Shown here piece by piece: positions 46,301 to 60,100 of a stretch of 64,000 nucleotides of DNA. Source of the stretch: Pleodorina starrii (Eukaryota > Chlorophyta > Chlorophyceae > Chlamydomonadales > Volvocaceae). The stretch is from assembly GCA_030267565.1 (NCBI GenBank), contig BRXU01000018.1, positions 310,001-374,000 on the forward strand, in the 5' to 3' direction. Under the pieces are notes generated by a model. The model had not been told where the DNA came from and did no database searches. It was given only the letters and a program-made list of their open reading frames with translations. The first letter of the stretch is position 1, and every line of letters starts with the position of its first letter. The translations under genes were made by a program, and so were the position numbers.

Positions 46301-48065
46301 CACGAGCGCCATCTATTCAACCAGGCGCTATACGATAGGGGTTCCCCGGCAGCGGCCTGAAGAGAGGAGGACCGTCGGAGATGCTCCTCGCGGCTCAACA
46401 GAGGCAAAAGGCGAAAGGCAGAAGACGCGGGTCCGTCCTCACCCCGCCCGTAAAACGGCGAAAGCGCACTCCGCGCAAGTGCCACCGACAGTCATGTGCA
46501 CACGACCCCACGACCCCAGCCACCCCAGCGGTCCTCTGCCGCTGATGACGACAACATCGGCACAACACTGCTGACGTAGCAGCGGCCCGACAGCATCCCA
46601 TATTTGCCTTTCCGTCCGTCCGGGTACGGAGGTACGGCGGTGTCGTACCTTGAGGCAGTTGACGTACTCTGGCAGCGCCTCCTTGGGTATGGCCCCGCAC
46701 ACCGCCTCCAGCGCCTTCCAGGTGGTCAGCAGCTCCTCGGCCGGGCAGTCCTCGGCAAGCAGCAGCACCAGAGACTGAGGGGGTGGGGAGGGTGCGGGTG
46801 CAGGAGTGTGTTGAGGAGGGGGGGGGGGTAAATGAAGAAGGTACCGCAACGGAGGGACGGAGACGACGTTGGCGAGCGGACCCTGAACCCGGGACCCAGC
46901 AATGAGCACTTTTAAGAAAGGGGAGGATAAGGGAGGGGGTATGTATGACCCGTCCAGAGGGAAGGGGGACAGTGGGAGGGGGTGGTTTGTTTCATGAGTG
47001 TGCGGAGGGTGCGAGGAGGGCGGGGGGAGGCAACAAGGGATAAAAGGGGAATCAGGGGAAGAAGAGAGCTGCCGTGAGACCAGGTGCCAGATACCTGCCC
47101 CCCTTCCCCTACCCCTTACACCTCCCAACCCCCTTCGTCGCTCCCCTCCTCCACACATCTCTCCCCCGTTTACACAGCCCCGTCGCCCCACCCCCATCCG
47201 CCCCCCACCCCCTCCAAAACGACAACAGCCAACGACATCCGCCCCCCCCCACCCGCCCCATCCCACCTGCACCAGCTGCGGCACGTGCTCCTGGAAGTCG
47301 TGTTTGGACTGCGCCGCAAAGGCGCTGATGAGCGCACACGCCCCCATCCTCGTAGCCGCCTCGTCCAGCCCCTTGACCAGCTGCGGCACCAGCAGGTGCA
47401 GCCCCTCCTCGTCCACCGCCAGCGCCACCGCCACCGCCGCAGCCGCCGCCGCCGCCCGCCCCGCCGCCGCCACCTCGCCCTGGTCGTGTCCATCCGCCGC
47501 CACCACCGGCCTCGAGCCGCTCGCCGCCGCCAGCAGCGCCGGCATGATCGCATCCAAGTGGTTGTTCAGATGGGTGTCGGCGGCGGGCGCCAGCTCCCCC
47601 AGGGCCCGCACCGCATTCAGCGCCAGCGGCCGGTGCAGCAGCTTGGGACACACGAAATGGAAGATCTGGGGGCGGACCTGCAGGATGACCCGCAGCCCCT
47701 CCAGCGACTCGCGGTAGCGCCGGTCGTGTTCCAGGCCGGCGAGCATGGATGGCACCACGCCGTCGACGGCGGAGCCGCCGCCGCCGCCGCCGCCGGCGCC
47801 GGAGCCCTTGAAGAGGATGCCGAAGGCGGCGCCGGCGGCCTCGCGCACGGCGGGGTCTGTGTCGGTGAGGGCGGACTGGACGGTGGGCAGCACCTCCGCC
47901 AGGTGCTCCTGGAGCTGGTGGCGACCCAGATTGTCCAGGACCTGGTTTCGGAGCGGGGGGTTAGGGGTTTTGGAGGAAGGGGGGGTTCGAGGGGGGAGGG
48001 CGGGCAGGCGGGTGAGGAGACACCAGCGCAGCGCCGCGGCGTGGCAGGCGGCGGCGCAGGCGGAC

Positions 48066-48104
<39 letters not shown>

Positions 48105-51100
48105 CCAGCGGCACCTACGAGCCACCTGAACCCCTCCCTGCAGTCCCCTTCTCCAGTTACAAACCCCCAGCCGGCCTCCCCGCCCCCCCACAACCCCTCC
48201 AGCCTAACCCTCCGCAGCCCCCCCCACACACAAACGCACATCCCCTCCTCACCTCCTTGAGTCCCAGACACACGCCCTGCCTGGTGGCCGCGCTGTCCGC
48301 TCCGATGCCCTCCCTCAGAATGGGGATGATCCGGGCCAGCACCCGCTCGCCCATCTTGCGAACCAGCTCGCCCAGGCAGCGCGCAGCCGCCTGCCGCCGG
48401 TCCTCGCCCTCGTCCGCCAGGCTCTCGATAACAAGCTGATGACGGGACCGCCACCACCACCACCACCACCACCAACATCGACATCGGCAGATCGACATCA
48501 AGGTCAGCATCATCAATATAGGATGATCAGCATCAGCATCAAGCATCAAGCGTCAAGCATCATGTGTCAAGCATTGAGCATCAGCACCGTCATTTCCGCT
48601 GGATCAAGAAAGCGCCGGGAAATTTATATATGTCTACCGTTTTACGGTGACTGCTGTACACTAAGCGAGCTTGAGGACAGGAGGAGGCAAACACGCATGC
48701 TGCCGTACCACACATGTGCGTGACGCCATGTTTTGTGCCGTACCGTACCGCAACCCACCCACCTGCATCAGGTGCTGCAGGATCTGGCCCAGCGTCTTGG
48801 GCGTGTTGACCACCACCGTCTTCCAGACGTGCAGCGCCTCCTGTCGTACCGTGTACTGCACGTCCGTACGCACAATGTACAGCCGCGCCAGCACCTCGTT
48901 CCGCCGGTCCATGCCCAGCGCCGCGATGATCGCCTCGCCGTAGCTCTCCTCCGCGACGCCCTCCTCGTCCTCGTGACCGTCCAGGACCACATTGCCGCTG
49001 GCGCCGGCGATCTGGCAGGGGGGGAGACGGATCGGATCGGATCGGATCGGAGGGCGGTGCAAGAGTGAGCAATGCGCCATGGGGGGGGGCGGTGATTAAC
49101 AAGATATGGTACCGCAGCAAAAAGGGGCGATTGACGAGGTGGCGTTGACAAGCGGAATTGAAACCCAGATCTGCGGAACCCCGATCTGGGGATCAGGATC
49201 AGTCAGGGCAGGCCGGGGAGGGGCGTGCAGTGGCCGGACGGCGAGCCCACCCCCTCGCCTGGCCCGGCCCCCGACCCCCCCGATCCCCGGGCTCTGGCCT
49301 ATCGACCGTTCCGTGGAAACCCCACACACACACATACACAAATACACACAAATGCAACACATCTTTCCCTCCCCCTGCCCCCTTACCTTGAAGAGCAGCT
49401 TGCCCAGCAGCTTGACCGATGACTGCCTGATGCGCCAGTTCTCCGCAAACACGCCCTCCTCCACGGCGGGGAGCAGCAGCGGCAGGGCGGTGCGCGCGTA
49501 GTGGTCCACCAGGATGCGGCCTGGGGGGTAGAAGTGGGTGGGTGGGTAGGTGGGTTGGGCGGGTAGGTGGGTTGGGTGGGTTGAGAGGAGGGCGGAGGCA
49601 TGGGGAGTGGGGTCAGCCAGCGTGCCCGTGCTGCTGTACCCAACTCTCAGGCGCCAAGCCCAACACCCCTCCCTACCCCACCGGCATGCCCCCGGAGCCC
49701 TCCCTCCCGTCCCTCCCACTACCACCACCACCAATAGTTGGTTAGAACCCGAAGTAGTGGTAAATCCTAACCGCACACCACCCCCTCAACCCCCAGCCGC
49801 CCTCCCAAACCCTCCTCCTCGCCCCACCAGGAACGGTCATACACTCAATACTCCGCCCCCTCCGTCCCTTCGCTGCGGTATCTTCTTTGTGCCCCCTTAA
49901 CCCCCCTCCCACCCGCGTTGCGTTCCCTCGTCCCGGGCCGTTTTCTGTTACCCCCTCCCCCCCCAAACACAACACTCACCCGCCCCCAGCGCCGCGTCTC
50001 GCACGCCCTCCGCCTCGTCGCTCAGCCCGTCCAGGATGGCCGGCAGCACCCGCGGCAGGTGCGTCTGCAGCGCCGCCTCCATCGTCAGCGGCAGGAACTG
50101 GAACAGCGTCAGCGCGCCCTCGCGCTGCGCCGGCCGCGAGCGCGCGCCCGCCGACGCCAGCACGTCCGGCAGCAGCGCATCCAGGTGGTCGGGTCCCAGC
50201 ACCGCCAGCACCTCCGCCAGGCCCTGCGCGGCGCCGCTGCGCTCCACGCTGCTGCTCTCGCTGGCCAGGGTCTCAAGCAGCCAGGGAACCAGGTGGCCAA
50301 ACGTGTCCTGGCCCATGCCCTGGGGGGGGGGTGTTGAGGTGGGGCGTGGGGTTTGTGGGATGAGCGGGGTGGGGCGGGGTGGGGTCTGCCTCTCCCTCTT
50401 CCTCTCCCTTCTCCCGCCACCCCCTCTTTTCCCGATTGCCAGCCGCAGGAAACCAAACCAACCCTACGCTCCCCCCTCCCCTCTCACCCCAACCCCCCTC
50501 CCCCCTTTACCCCCCCTCCCCCCTCACCTTCATGAGCGAGCCGATGGCGCGCGCCGACACCGCCCGCACCTCCGGCAGCGGGTCCACCAGACTCTTCTGC
50601 AGCTCCGGCATCAGCAGCGGCACGTAGGGGCCCATGTCCTTGGCGTCATTCACAAGAGAGCACATGGAGCCCACGGTGCGGGCGGCGCGCTTCTTGGTGT
50701 CGCCGCTGCGGTCGCGCAGGCCGCGGTGGACGACGGGCACGATGAGCGCCAGGGAGGGCGCGTCAATGGTGTTGATGAAGACGGTGTCTAGCAGGATGTC
50801 TAGGCAGGAGCGGGTGGCGGCGTTGGGGTCGGCGATGGCGGAGAGGAGGGAGGGGACCAGGCGCTGCACCTCGGGGTTGCGGATCACGCTGCCGATCTGG
50901 GGGGAGGGGGAGGCAGGGAGGGAGGGGAGGGGAGGGCGGGGAGGGAGGGGGAGGGAGGGAGGGAGGGAAGGGAGGGGGGGAGGGGGGTCGATCTCGCTCT
51001 CACGAGCTTATAAAACGGGATCTCGCACTCACGAGCTCAGGCAACCACACATACGCCGAGAAGCCACTAACCCTCCCGCAACAGCCCCCAACAACCCCGA

Positions 51101-54100
51101 AAAGCCCACATACACACACACACACCCAGTCGCAGCCACCCCCTCCCCGCCCCCTCCCCGCCCCCCCTCCTCCCTCCTCACCTCGTTGAGCGCCTCCTGC
51201 GCCGCCGCCTGCACCTTGGGGTGCGGGTCGGACAGCACCTCCCCCAGCTTGGGCACGATGGTGGGTAGACAGGTCCCCAGCTGCTTGGGCGCGCAGTGCG
51301 CCATGGCCCCCAGCAGCTGCACGCTGCCCTGCTTGGTGCGCCACACCTTGTCCTCCAGCCCCTTGAGCAGCGCCGGCAGCACCAGCTTCACGCCGCTGGC
51401 GGTCAGCTGGCCCATGATCATGCGCGCAGCGTCCTCGGTGGCCTGACGGACCTGCGGGAGGGGGAGGAGGAGGGGGAGGAAGGGGGGAGGAAGGGGGAAG
51501 GGAATCGTAAGGAAAGCGCGAAATGTGAGATGAAAAGCAGCAAGGCCCATTCCACCCGATGCTGCGGGGAAGGGGAAGGGTAGCACACGCACAGGGACAC
51601 ACGCACAGGGACACCCAAACGCACATGCACACGCGGCCCCTCCCCAGTCCCATCGTGCCCCCTCAGCGAGGACCCTCCCCTCCCCAGCCACTCCACCCCC
51701 CCCCCTTCCATCCCACCCCCTCTGCCTCACCTGCGGGCTGGGGTCTCCAAAGCAGTTGAGCAGCATGGGCAGCACGTGGATGACGTACGGCTCAAACAGC
51801 TTGCCCAGCTTGTCGGACAGGCACTCGAAGGCGAGCAGGCCGCCCTCGCGGACAACCGGGTCCTTCTTGTCCTGAAGGGAGGGAGTGAGGGGCGGGGGGG
51901 AGTGGGGACAGGGAGGGGCGGGTACCCGGGGGAATTAGGATTTGGGGACGACGGGGCGGGAGTCCTCAATCGGTACCGCAGGAGCCCGAGGAGCCCGCCT
52001 CCGGCTGCCGTCTGACCTCGAACCCCGGTCGGCCCGGCCCGGCCTGGCCTGGCCACCCCACCCCCCGGGTATGTGGCTGGCTTTGTCGTTCGGCAACGTC
52101 CGCCTCCGTTCCAGCGCTGCGGGTTTTCATCTTTTTGTCGTTCTTAAGGCACCCTCTACAACCCCAGGACCCAGCCAACGCCATACCCCACCCGCCCTTT
52201 CCGTGTAATTGAGAGATGATGAGTCCTTCCCCCCTTTCACACACACAAACACACCAACACCAACAACACACCCCTACCTCCACTGCCGCCTTGAGGCTGT
52301 CCATGATGTTGAAGTTCTTCATGGCCATGATGCCCAGCCCCTTGACCAGGCCGGACAGGCCGAACGCGGCACCGCGCCTGGAGGGGGAGGGGGAGAAGGA
52401 AGAGGGAGGAGGGGTAAGAGGGGTAGGAGGGGGAGGGGAGCGGGGGGAGATCAGGTTAAAAGAACAAATACCCGGGGGAGGAGGGCGAGGAGGGGTAACA
52501 GGGGGAGAGGGAGTTGCCGCGCCGCGACAACAACGCGGGACCCCGGGCCGGGCCACAGCACCGGGACACGCACCGCCGCTCATCCCCATTCCAAACAACT
52601 TTTCAACCTCCTCCTTCCACATCTTGCCGTACCTCTCGCCGTACGTGGCGCCTTTGGTGAGCTGCGTCAGCAGCCGGTCCACCAAACCCTGTCGATCAAG
52701 ACCAGGACGGGAAAGGGGCGGAGGGACGGCCGGAGGCCCCGGGTTTAAAACAACGATACCGCAGCGGAGGGACGGGGGGACGGCCGCAGGGCCGGGGAGC
52801 TCCTCCCTCCCTCCTCCTCCATCCCCCGGGGAGCCAGCACCAGCACCAGCACCAGCGCACCACACCACACCGCCACCGCACCGCACCGCACCGCACCGCA
52901 CCGCACCGCACCGCACCGCACCGCACCGCACCGCACCGCACCCCACCTGCGTGTACTCGGTGTTGCTCGCCAGCGGCGCCACCAGCGGCGGCAGGCAGTT
53001 GGACACGGAGCGCTGCACCGACTCGGAGGGCGTGCCCAGCACCCCCATCAGCAGGTCCAGCGCGGCGGCGCGCTTGGGGTCCGAGGGCGGCAGGTGGCGG
53101 GCAATGGTGCCCAGCAGCACCACCACGCCCTCGCGGACCAGGTCGAAACGCGCCTCCTCCTCATCCGCACCCCCACCGCCGCCGCCCCCGCCGCGGCCCT
53201 TGCGGTCCAGGTGGCTCTCGAAGAGGGGCAGCAGGCGGGGGGCGTGCAGCGCGCCGTGGGAGTCCAGGATGGACATGCCTGGGGGAGGAAAAGGGTTATA
53301 CATGAAGTGGGGGGGGTTAACCAAGAGGGGGAGGGTACCGGGGTGATAGCGGAGGGGCGGAGACGGGAGGGGGGGAGGGGGTAAGAACCAAGGGGAGTGC
53401 AACGCGGTTTAATGTGTGGGAAAAAGCTTGGAGACCTGCCCTGCCCAAAACAGCGAGGCCTGACCTACCCAGCCCCGGCACCCCGGCCTCCCCTACCCCC
53501 TCACCTCCTGATCCTGGGATGAGACCCCTCAACACCCCACCCCGGTCCCCTTGCCTCCCGCCTCCCGGCCCTCTCCCCCATCCGGCCCAATCCTCCCCCC
53601 CAATCCTGCCACTCCGCACTCACCCGCCGCCACCATCTCCTCGCGGACCTTCTCCTCCTCGTCCGCCAGCCCCCGACCGATGAGGAAGTCCAGCGCGGGG
53701 TTCACGTCGGAGTCGCCCAGGCGCGGCGCAATGGAGCGCAGCGCCACCGCCACGCCCACGCGGCCGATCAGGGGCGCGGCGGGGTCGTACAGCGCCACCA
53801 CCGCCGCCAGCACGTCCGACACCGCCTCCGGGTGCACCTCCAGACCGGCGGCCAGACCCGCAGCGGCGCTGTACTGCACGTCGGCGGCCTCGGAAGCCAG
53901 CACTGGGGACGCGCGGGAGGCGGCGGCGGGGGGCGGGCGGGCGGGGGGTGAGGGGACGGGGGGTGAGGGGGCGGGGGGATATTGCAGATGGGAGGTGGGA
54001 GGAGAGGCAGCGTGGGGAGAGCCAGGGTCGGGGGCAGCAGGGGAGGCAGCAGCGTGAGGCAGCAGGGGGGTAAAAAGAAGATGCAGGTTGGGTCGACAAA

Positions 54101-57100
54101 AGAGACAACAGACGAGAGGTTCCAGATGGACCTGCAACACAGCGCCCTTCCCCTCCCCCACCGCGCTCTCCACAATCCTGGACGGCGGCGGCGGCGGCAA
54201 CGTCAACACCCGTGGGCCTTGGCATCTCGTGACCCACACGGGGGCGCTCCGTCCGTCCACGTCCGTCCTTACCTCCCCTCCCCCTCCCCAACCTCCTCCG
54301 CCCCTCCGCCCCTCTCCCCCCCCCCGGGCTCCGGCCTATACGTGGATAACCCCCCTAGCCCCCGCCCGTTCGTCCGCGACTCACTCTCCGTCAGCCTGAA
54401 CAGCGCCCCCGTGCCCAGCTGCACCCCCGCCGCCTCCCACAGCGCCGCCGCCGCCGCCGCATTGTCCTCGCTGCCCACATCACTGCGCGCCAGCCACAGC
54501 AGCGCCGCCGTCGCGTCGTCGCCGGGCGGCAGCAGGCCCGGCTCGGCGAGCAGCGGCAGGCAGGGCAGCGCGGCCAGGGCGGCGGCGCGGACGTGGGGGG
54601 CGGGGTGGGTGAGGCCGCTGGTGGCGGCGGGCAGGTCGTCCTCCAGGCAGCCGGCGCACAGGGAGCGGAGCAGCGGCACGATGCGGTCCCTGGGGGGCGG
54701 GGTGCGGGGGGAGTGGGGGGTGGGTTGGGGTGGGTTGGGGGTGGGGGGGGGGTGCGGGGTGCGGGTTGGGGTGAGATAGGTGGGGTCGGGAGGGTACTAA
54801 AGAGGAAGAATCCGCAGCGAAAGGACGGGAGAGGAGGGAAGAATATTGCCAACCGCAGCGGAGAAGCCCCGAGGCGACGTTTATACAGGGCGGGAGGGAG
54901 AGGTTGGGGATGGGGTTCGGTGCATGAAGTGCCGGTGCAGGGCCCGTGGAGCCAGGACCCGGAGTCCCGGACCCCACCAAAGCCCACGCCGTCTTCTCCC
55001 CCCAACCCCCACCCCCCACACACCCGCACACCCACCCGCCCGCTTACACCCGCCTCCGGCGTTTTTACCCCTCCCTGCACGGCCCCACCCCTCCCCACAT
55101 CTCCCCACCCCTCCCCACTCCCCAGCTCCCCACGCGCACCTGTATGCGGGAATGACCCCCAGCAGGTGATACAGCAGCTCCAGGGAGGCCCGCCGCGGAA
55201 TGTCCAGCCCGGGCGCCACGTGCAGCGCCACCACCGCCAGGCACTCGTCGTGAAGCGCAGTGTGCACCGGACTCAGCAGCACCGCCTGCAGCACCGGAAA
55301 CACGTAGCTGTAGGAGCTGGGAGGAAGCTGCTGGCCCGAGGCGGCGGTCACGGCCGCCAGGGCGTGCACCACGGACGCCACGGCGGGCCGGTAGGCCACC
55401 TCCCGGTAGGACAGCAGGCCGCGGCCGGACTGCGCCTGGGAGACGAGGCGCAGGCAGGCGGTGAGGGTGGTGGCGGAGGCGCCTAGCCGGCCGGGCATGC
55501 AGGTGCTCAGCGCGCGGACGGCGTCGAAGGCGGCCTCGCCTGCCGGAGGGGTGTGGGGTGGTGGTGGGGTTAGGGAGTGATATGCTCCTCTATATAAACA
55601 TGGGTCACTGGGGTGGGGTGGTGGTGGGTGGAGTGGGTGGGTGGGTGGGGGGCATTGGGGAAGGCGCAGGGAGGGGAGGAACGTGCGGGGTTTGGTTTTG
55701 GAGTGCGGTGTGGTGTGGTGTTGTTGGTGCTGGGAGGAGCAGCAGCCAAGGACGCGCGGGGAAGTGTGGGGAAGGGGAGGGGAGGGCAGTGATGGGGAGG
55801 GCTTCGGCAGCGGGCCTGATAGGGGCGTGCGGGCGACAGGAGGCCAGCGCCCCTCACAACAACCCCGAGAAAGCCCAACCTCTTCGAGCGCGCCTGGCCA
55901 ACCCTTCCCTCCGCCTCCGCCCCAACGTCCATCTTCAGCCTGCCCAGCCCGCCGCTTTGGAGTGCTATACACGTACACTCTCCCCTGCCCCTCACCCGTC
56001 CACCCACAGCCACCCCCACCCACCGCTCCTCCCTCCCTCCCTCTCCCCCGCCGCTCCTCCCTCCGTCCCTTCCTCCCTCTTCCCCCCAGCCCCGCACCCA
56101 CTTCCCACCCACCCACTAGCCAGGAGCTCATGAGCGGCAGGCACAGCTCCTGGTACTCCTCCAGGTGCTGAGAGGCGTCCCGCGGCGCTGCCTCCACCAC
56201 ACAGCCCATCGCCCGCAGTCCCAGCTCCAGACGGGAGCGCAGGGCCCGGATGCGGGCGCGCAGCTCCGACTCGGCAGCCAGCTTGTTGCGGCGAAACTCC
56301 TCCTGGCGCGCGGCGGCGTCCTTCTTGCCGGGGCCGGGCTTGGGGCCGGTGGAGGCGGCGGCGGAGGCGCGGGAGGGCGGCGGCGGCGGCGCGGCGCGGG
56401 CGGGCGGCGGCGCCGGCGTGTCGTCGTCGTCGTCGTCGTCCGCAAAGGCGCGGTTGTCGGTCTGGGGTTGGGGTTGGGGTTGGTTGGGAGCAGCAATGCG
56501 GGGGAGTTCAAAGAGTGCGGAAGCGGGGCAGGAGGGGGCCGTGCGCAGTGGGGCATCCGAGAGCGCCCACCGCTAGGCTGTGCCGCTTCTGCTCTGATCC
56601 AGTCCTCCGGAACCGGGGCCATCCACCGTTCCATGCGCCGCCCTGCGCCCACCCCAGCCCCACCCCAGCCGAGACCCCGTCCCGCCCCTGTCCCACAGCC
56701 CCCAGTCCCACGCACCCACCCACCCACCCACGCGACCCACAAACCCACCCGTTCACCGACCCACAAACCCTCTCCATTTCACTCCACTCCACTCCACTCC
56801 ACCCACTCCAGGCAGCCACCCAGCCACCCACCTTGAACCTGCCACGTGGCTTCTTGACGTTCTTGTTGACCACCACCTCGGGCACGTACACCCCCGCCGG
56901 CACCCGCTCGCTGGACAGGATGCCCTCGGGGGTCTCGTACACCTCCTTGTCCGCCTCCGTCAGCGAGTCGTGCTCGCTGCGGACAAGCAGGGAGCCCAAC
57001 ACGGCCTGCAGCGGCGGCGGCGGCGGTGGGGGCGGTGGCGGTGAAGGCAGTTTGGCGGTGGTGGCAGTTAGGGAGCCGCGGGCGAGTAGGGCGGCGGCGC

Positions 57101-60100
57101 GGCGTGGAAGTGCAGCGTCGTCCGCTCCCTCCCCTCGTCCGTCCCGCTCGTTCCCCCACGTCATACACACGCGCAGTACACGTGCCGTACGTACCATGAC
57201 GTGGCTGTACATGGCCGTGGGCGCGCACTGCATGGCGGCGCCCATCGCCCCGCACGCCGCCTCGCGGTCCTCCGGGTTGGGTGAGGCCAGGCCGTCCGGC
57301 CCCGCCAGCAGCTCACACACGGTCGCGGCGCAGTAGTGCACCCGCGAGTCAAAGCAGGCGCCCAGACGGCGGTGGACCTGGGGGGGCAGAAGTGGAGACG
57401 GAGGTTGTGGTGGGGTGTGGGGTTATCCACGTATAGCGTTTAGGCCGGAGCCCGTGAGCGGTAAAGTAAGAGAAGAAGGCCGTCTCGTCTTGGTTTGTGG
57501 TGTGTGTGGGGGGTCAGGGAGTGATATGCTCCTATAACAATGAGTCACTGCGGACTGTGAGGGGGGGTAAGCCGCGTGGGGTCAAGAGGCGGGGGCGTGG
57601 GGTGAAGAGACGGGCGGCAGGCGGCGGGGGCGGGGTACAAGATAACAATCCAAGGAGGCAAGCTGACAGACCGAGGCTGATGCTGCCCGTCTCCCCACCT
57701 GGGTCCAGGGGTGGGGCGCCCGGCGCATGGGCGCGTCCAGCGCGGGGTGGTGGCCAGCCAGCAGCAGACCCGCCACCGCGGCGCCGTCCAGCGGCAGCGG
57801 GGTCGGCGCGCCGTTGGCGGCTGCCGCCCCCGCCCCCGCCTCCGCCTCCGACGACCTCGCGGGGGCCAGCGCACGCAGCACCTCGCCGAAGCGCATGGCC
57901 AGGCTGCCGGCGGTGGGGGTGGCGTCATCACCCGTGGCAGTGGGGTCCTGGGGGAAGGCGGGGGAGGCGGGGGAGGCGGGGGAGGGGGAACGCGAGGGAA
58001 GGGGAAGGCAGGGGAGGGGGTAATAAGTGGGGTCCTGGGGGAGTACGGTAACAAAAACGATACCGGAAGAACCGGAGGGACGGCGGGGGAGGAGGAAGGC
58101 GGGGGAAGAGTGGAAGGTACAAAAAGCGGTCCTAAGGCAGCTTTTGCGGACTGGCCGGCAGATACGGAGGCGGGGCGGGGCGGGGGGAGGGCGGGAAAGG
58201 TGCGGCGCACGTGCCGCCCATCTGGCACGCAGGGGTGGCACCTAGGAAGGTGGGAGGAAGGTGGCTGGACACACAGCACCCGAGGTACTTCTTCTTCTGA
58301 GGCGACCCACTTCAAAGGCTCCTCTCCCCCACGTGCAAACCCAATGTCGGCCAGGGAGGAGGGAGGGTTCAGCGCAATTGGGGGGACAGACGGACCCACA
58401 GCCCGCGGCGCAGAACCCCGTCACCCGGCGACGGCGCGGCTCATGCACTCACCACGGCCACCGGCAGCGAGGCGCGGTTGTTCATCCAGTAGCGCAGGGC
58501 GGAGGTCAGCGGCACCATCAGGCGGGAGGCCTGCGGGTAGAAAGAGGAGCATGCGGGAGCGCGCGCGAGATAGAGAGAGGGAGGGAGGGATAGATAGGGA
58601 GGAAGGGACCTGGAGGTTCACAGAAAAGAAAGCGAGCAAAGCACAGCAAGACGAAGAGAAGCGATGACCAGCACCTCCTTCCCGAACCGAAGATCCCGGG
58701 GAGGAGGGAGGGGGTCGCGGACGAGGCCGCGTCCCGATCATCGCTCCCCTTCAGACCGCAGCGTGCACCCGCAGCCACCGCCGCCAGGGCAAAGCGCAGC
58801 ACAGCACAGCACAGCAATAGCCGCCCTTGCCGCACCTGTGCCGCTGCCAGCCGCCTGCACGCCGCCTGCGCCGCCGCGCGGGTCTCCCGGTTGAAGTGCA
58901 GCGCCGCGCACACCAGCAGCCGGCACAGCGCGTCCAGGCAGCCTGTGTGTGTATGGGGAAGGGGGTGCCATCCACGGACAAGCCGGAGCCCGTCAATGGG
59001 CAAAGGGTTTCGTAGTTAGTTAGGGGGAAAGGAGGGAAAGGGGCAAAAGTATGCCTGTCCAAAGCGGCAATCTGACCAGGCGAGAGGGGAGGGGATTGAG
59101 TGTGCAGTGGGTCAATTGGGTCGGTTGCGGCAAGCAGCCCGCGCACCCCTGGATAGGAGCAATGAAGGAGGGAGGGAGCGCAGGCGCGGGGCCAGGGGGC
59201 CGAACGGCCAGGAGCGCGTCATGGGCCGCCGGGGAAGCGTGAGCTGGGGCGCGGTGGCGGTGAGCAGCACGTGGAGACACCCGCCGTTCACTGCAGCTCA
59301 AAAGTCACCGCGCCGCAGGGCACACTCGCCTCACAGGAGGCCCCAAGTCCCTGGCGCGAAACGTGGCCGCGGTCGGTACTGACACATGACGCTCGTGTGT
59401 GTATGTGTGTGTACGGCAGCCGGTCGGTGGACGGCTCAGTGGCAAAATGGATCGGATCGGATCGTGTCAGGAATCCACGTATCAAGGGATATAAAAAGGT
59501 TTCATCCTTGCCGTCCACCAGCGCCGCAATGCCCACGCACATGCAAACGCAGAAGCGCAGAAAGCGCAACATTGCCCCAAACCAGCCGGCCTGCGAAGCG
59601 CCCCCACTGACCCACCAGCCGCCGCAATCCCACCTCCCCTCCCTCCCTCCCTTCAGCGCTCACCCTCCGTCGCGTCCACCGCCGCCCGCAGCGCCCCGCG
59701 CTCCTGGCCCAGCAGCACCTCCGCCAGCTCCCCCACGCGGGGGCAGTCCGCCGGCGGCAGCTTGGCCGCATTGGCGGGCTGCAGCAGCGGCGAATCGGCG
59801 CGCAGCGCACCCGCCCAGGCCTTGTCGCCCGCCGGAACCACCGCCGCCGCCGACTCGGACGCGCCCGCCGCCTCCAGCGCGCGCGCCACCACCAGCGCCC
59901 CCAACACGCCGTCCAGACGTAGCGCCGGCTTCGCCAGCGCGTCCGAAACCCACTTGAGGCAGGTCTCCGGCGCGCCGCTCTGCGCCAGCAGCGGGCCCGC
60001 CAGCTCCGGGCGGGAGCGCACCGCCGCCAGCGCGGCGCGCGCCGCGGCGCGGCGCAGCCCCTCGCGGGCGCCGTCGCGCAGGCAGGCCAGCAGCTGCGCG

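Noticed and set aside
47084..48439. 451-codon plus-strand open frame
   Set aside because: Antisense to GCN1 exons 23 and 24; His/Arg/Pro-rich shadow of a C-rich strand.
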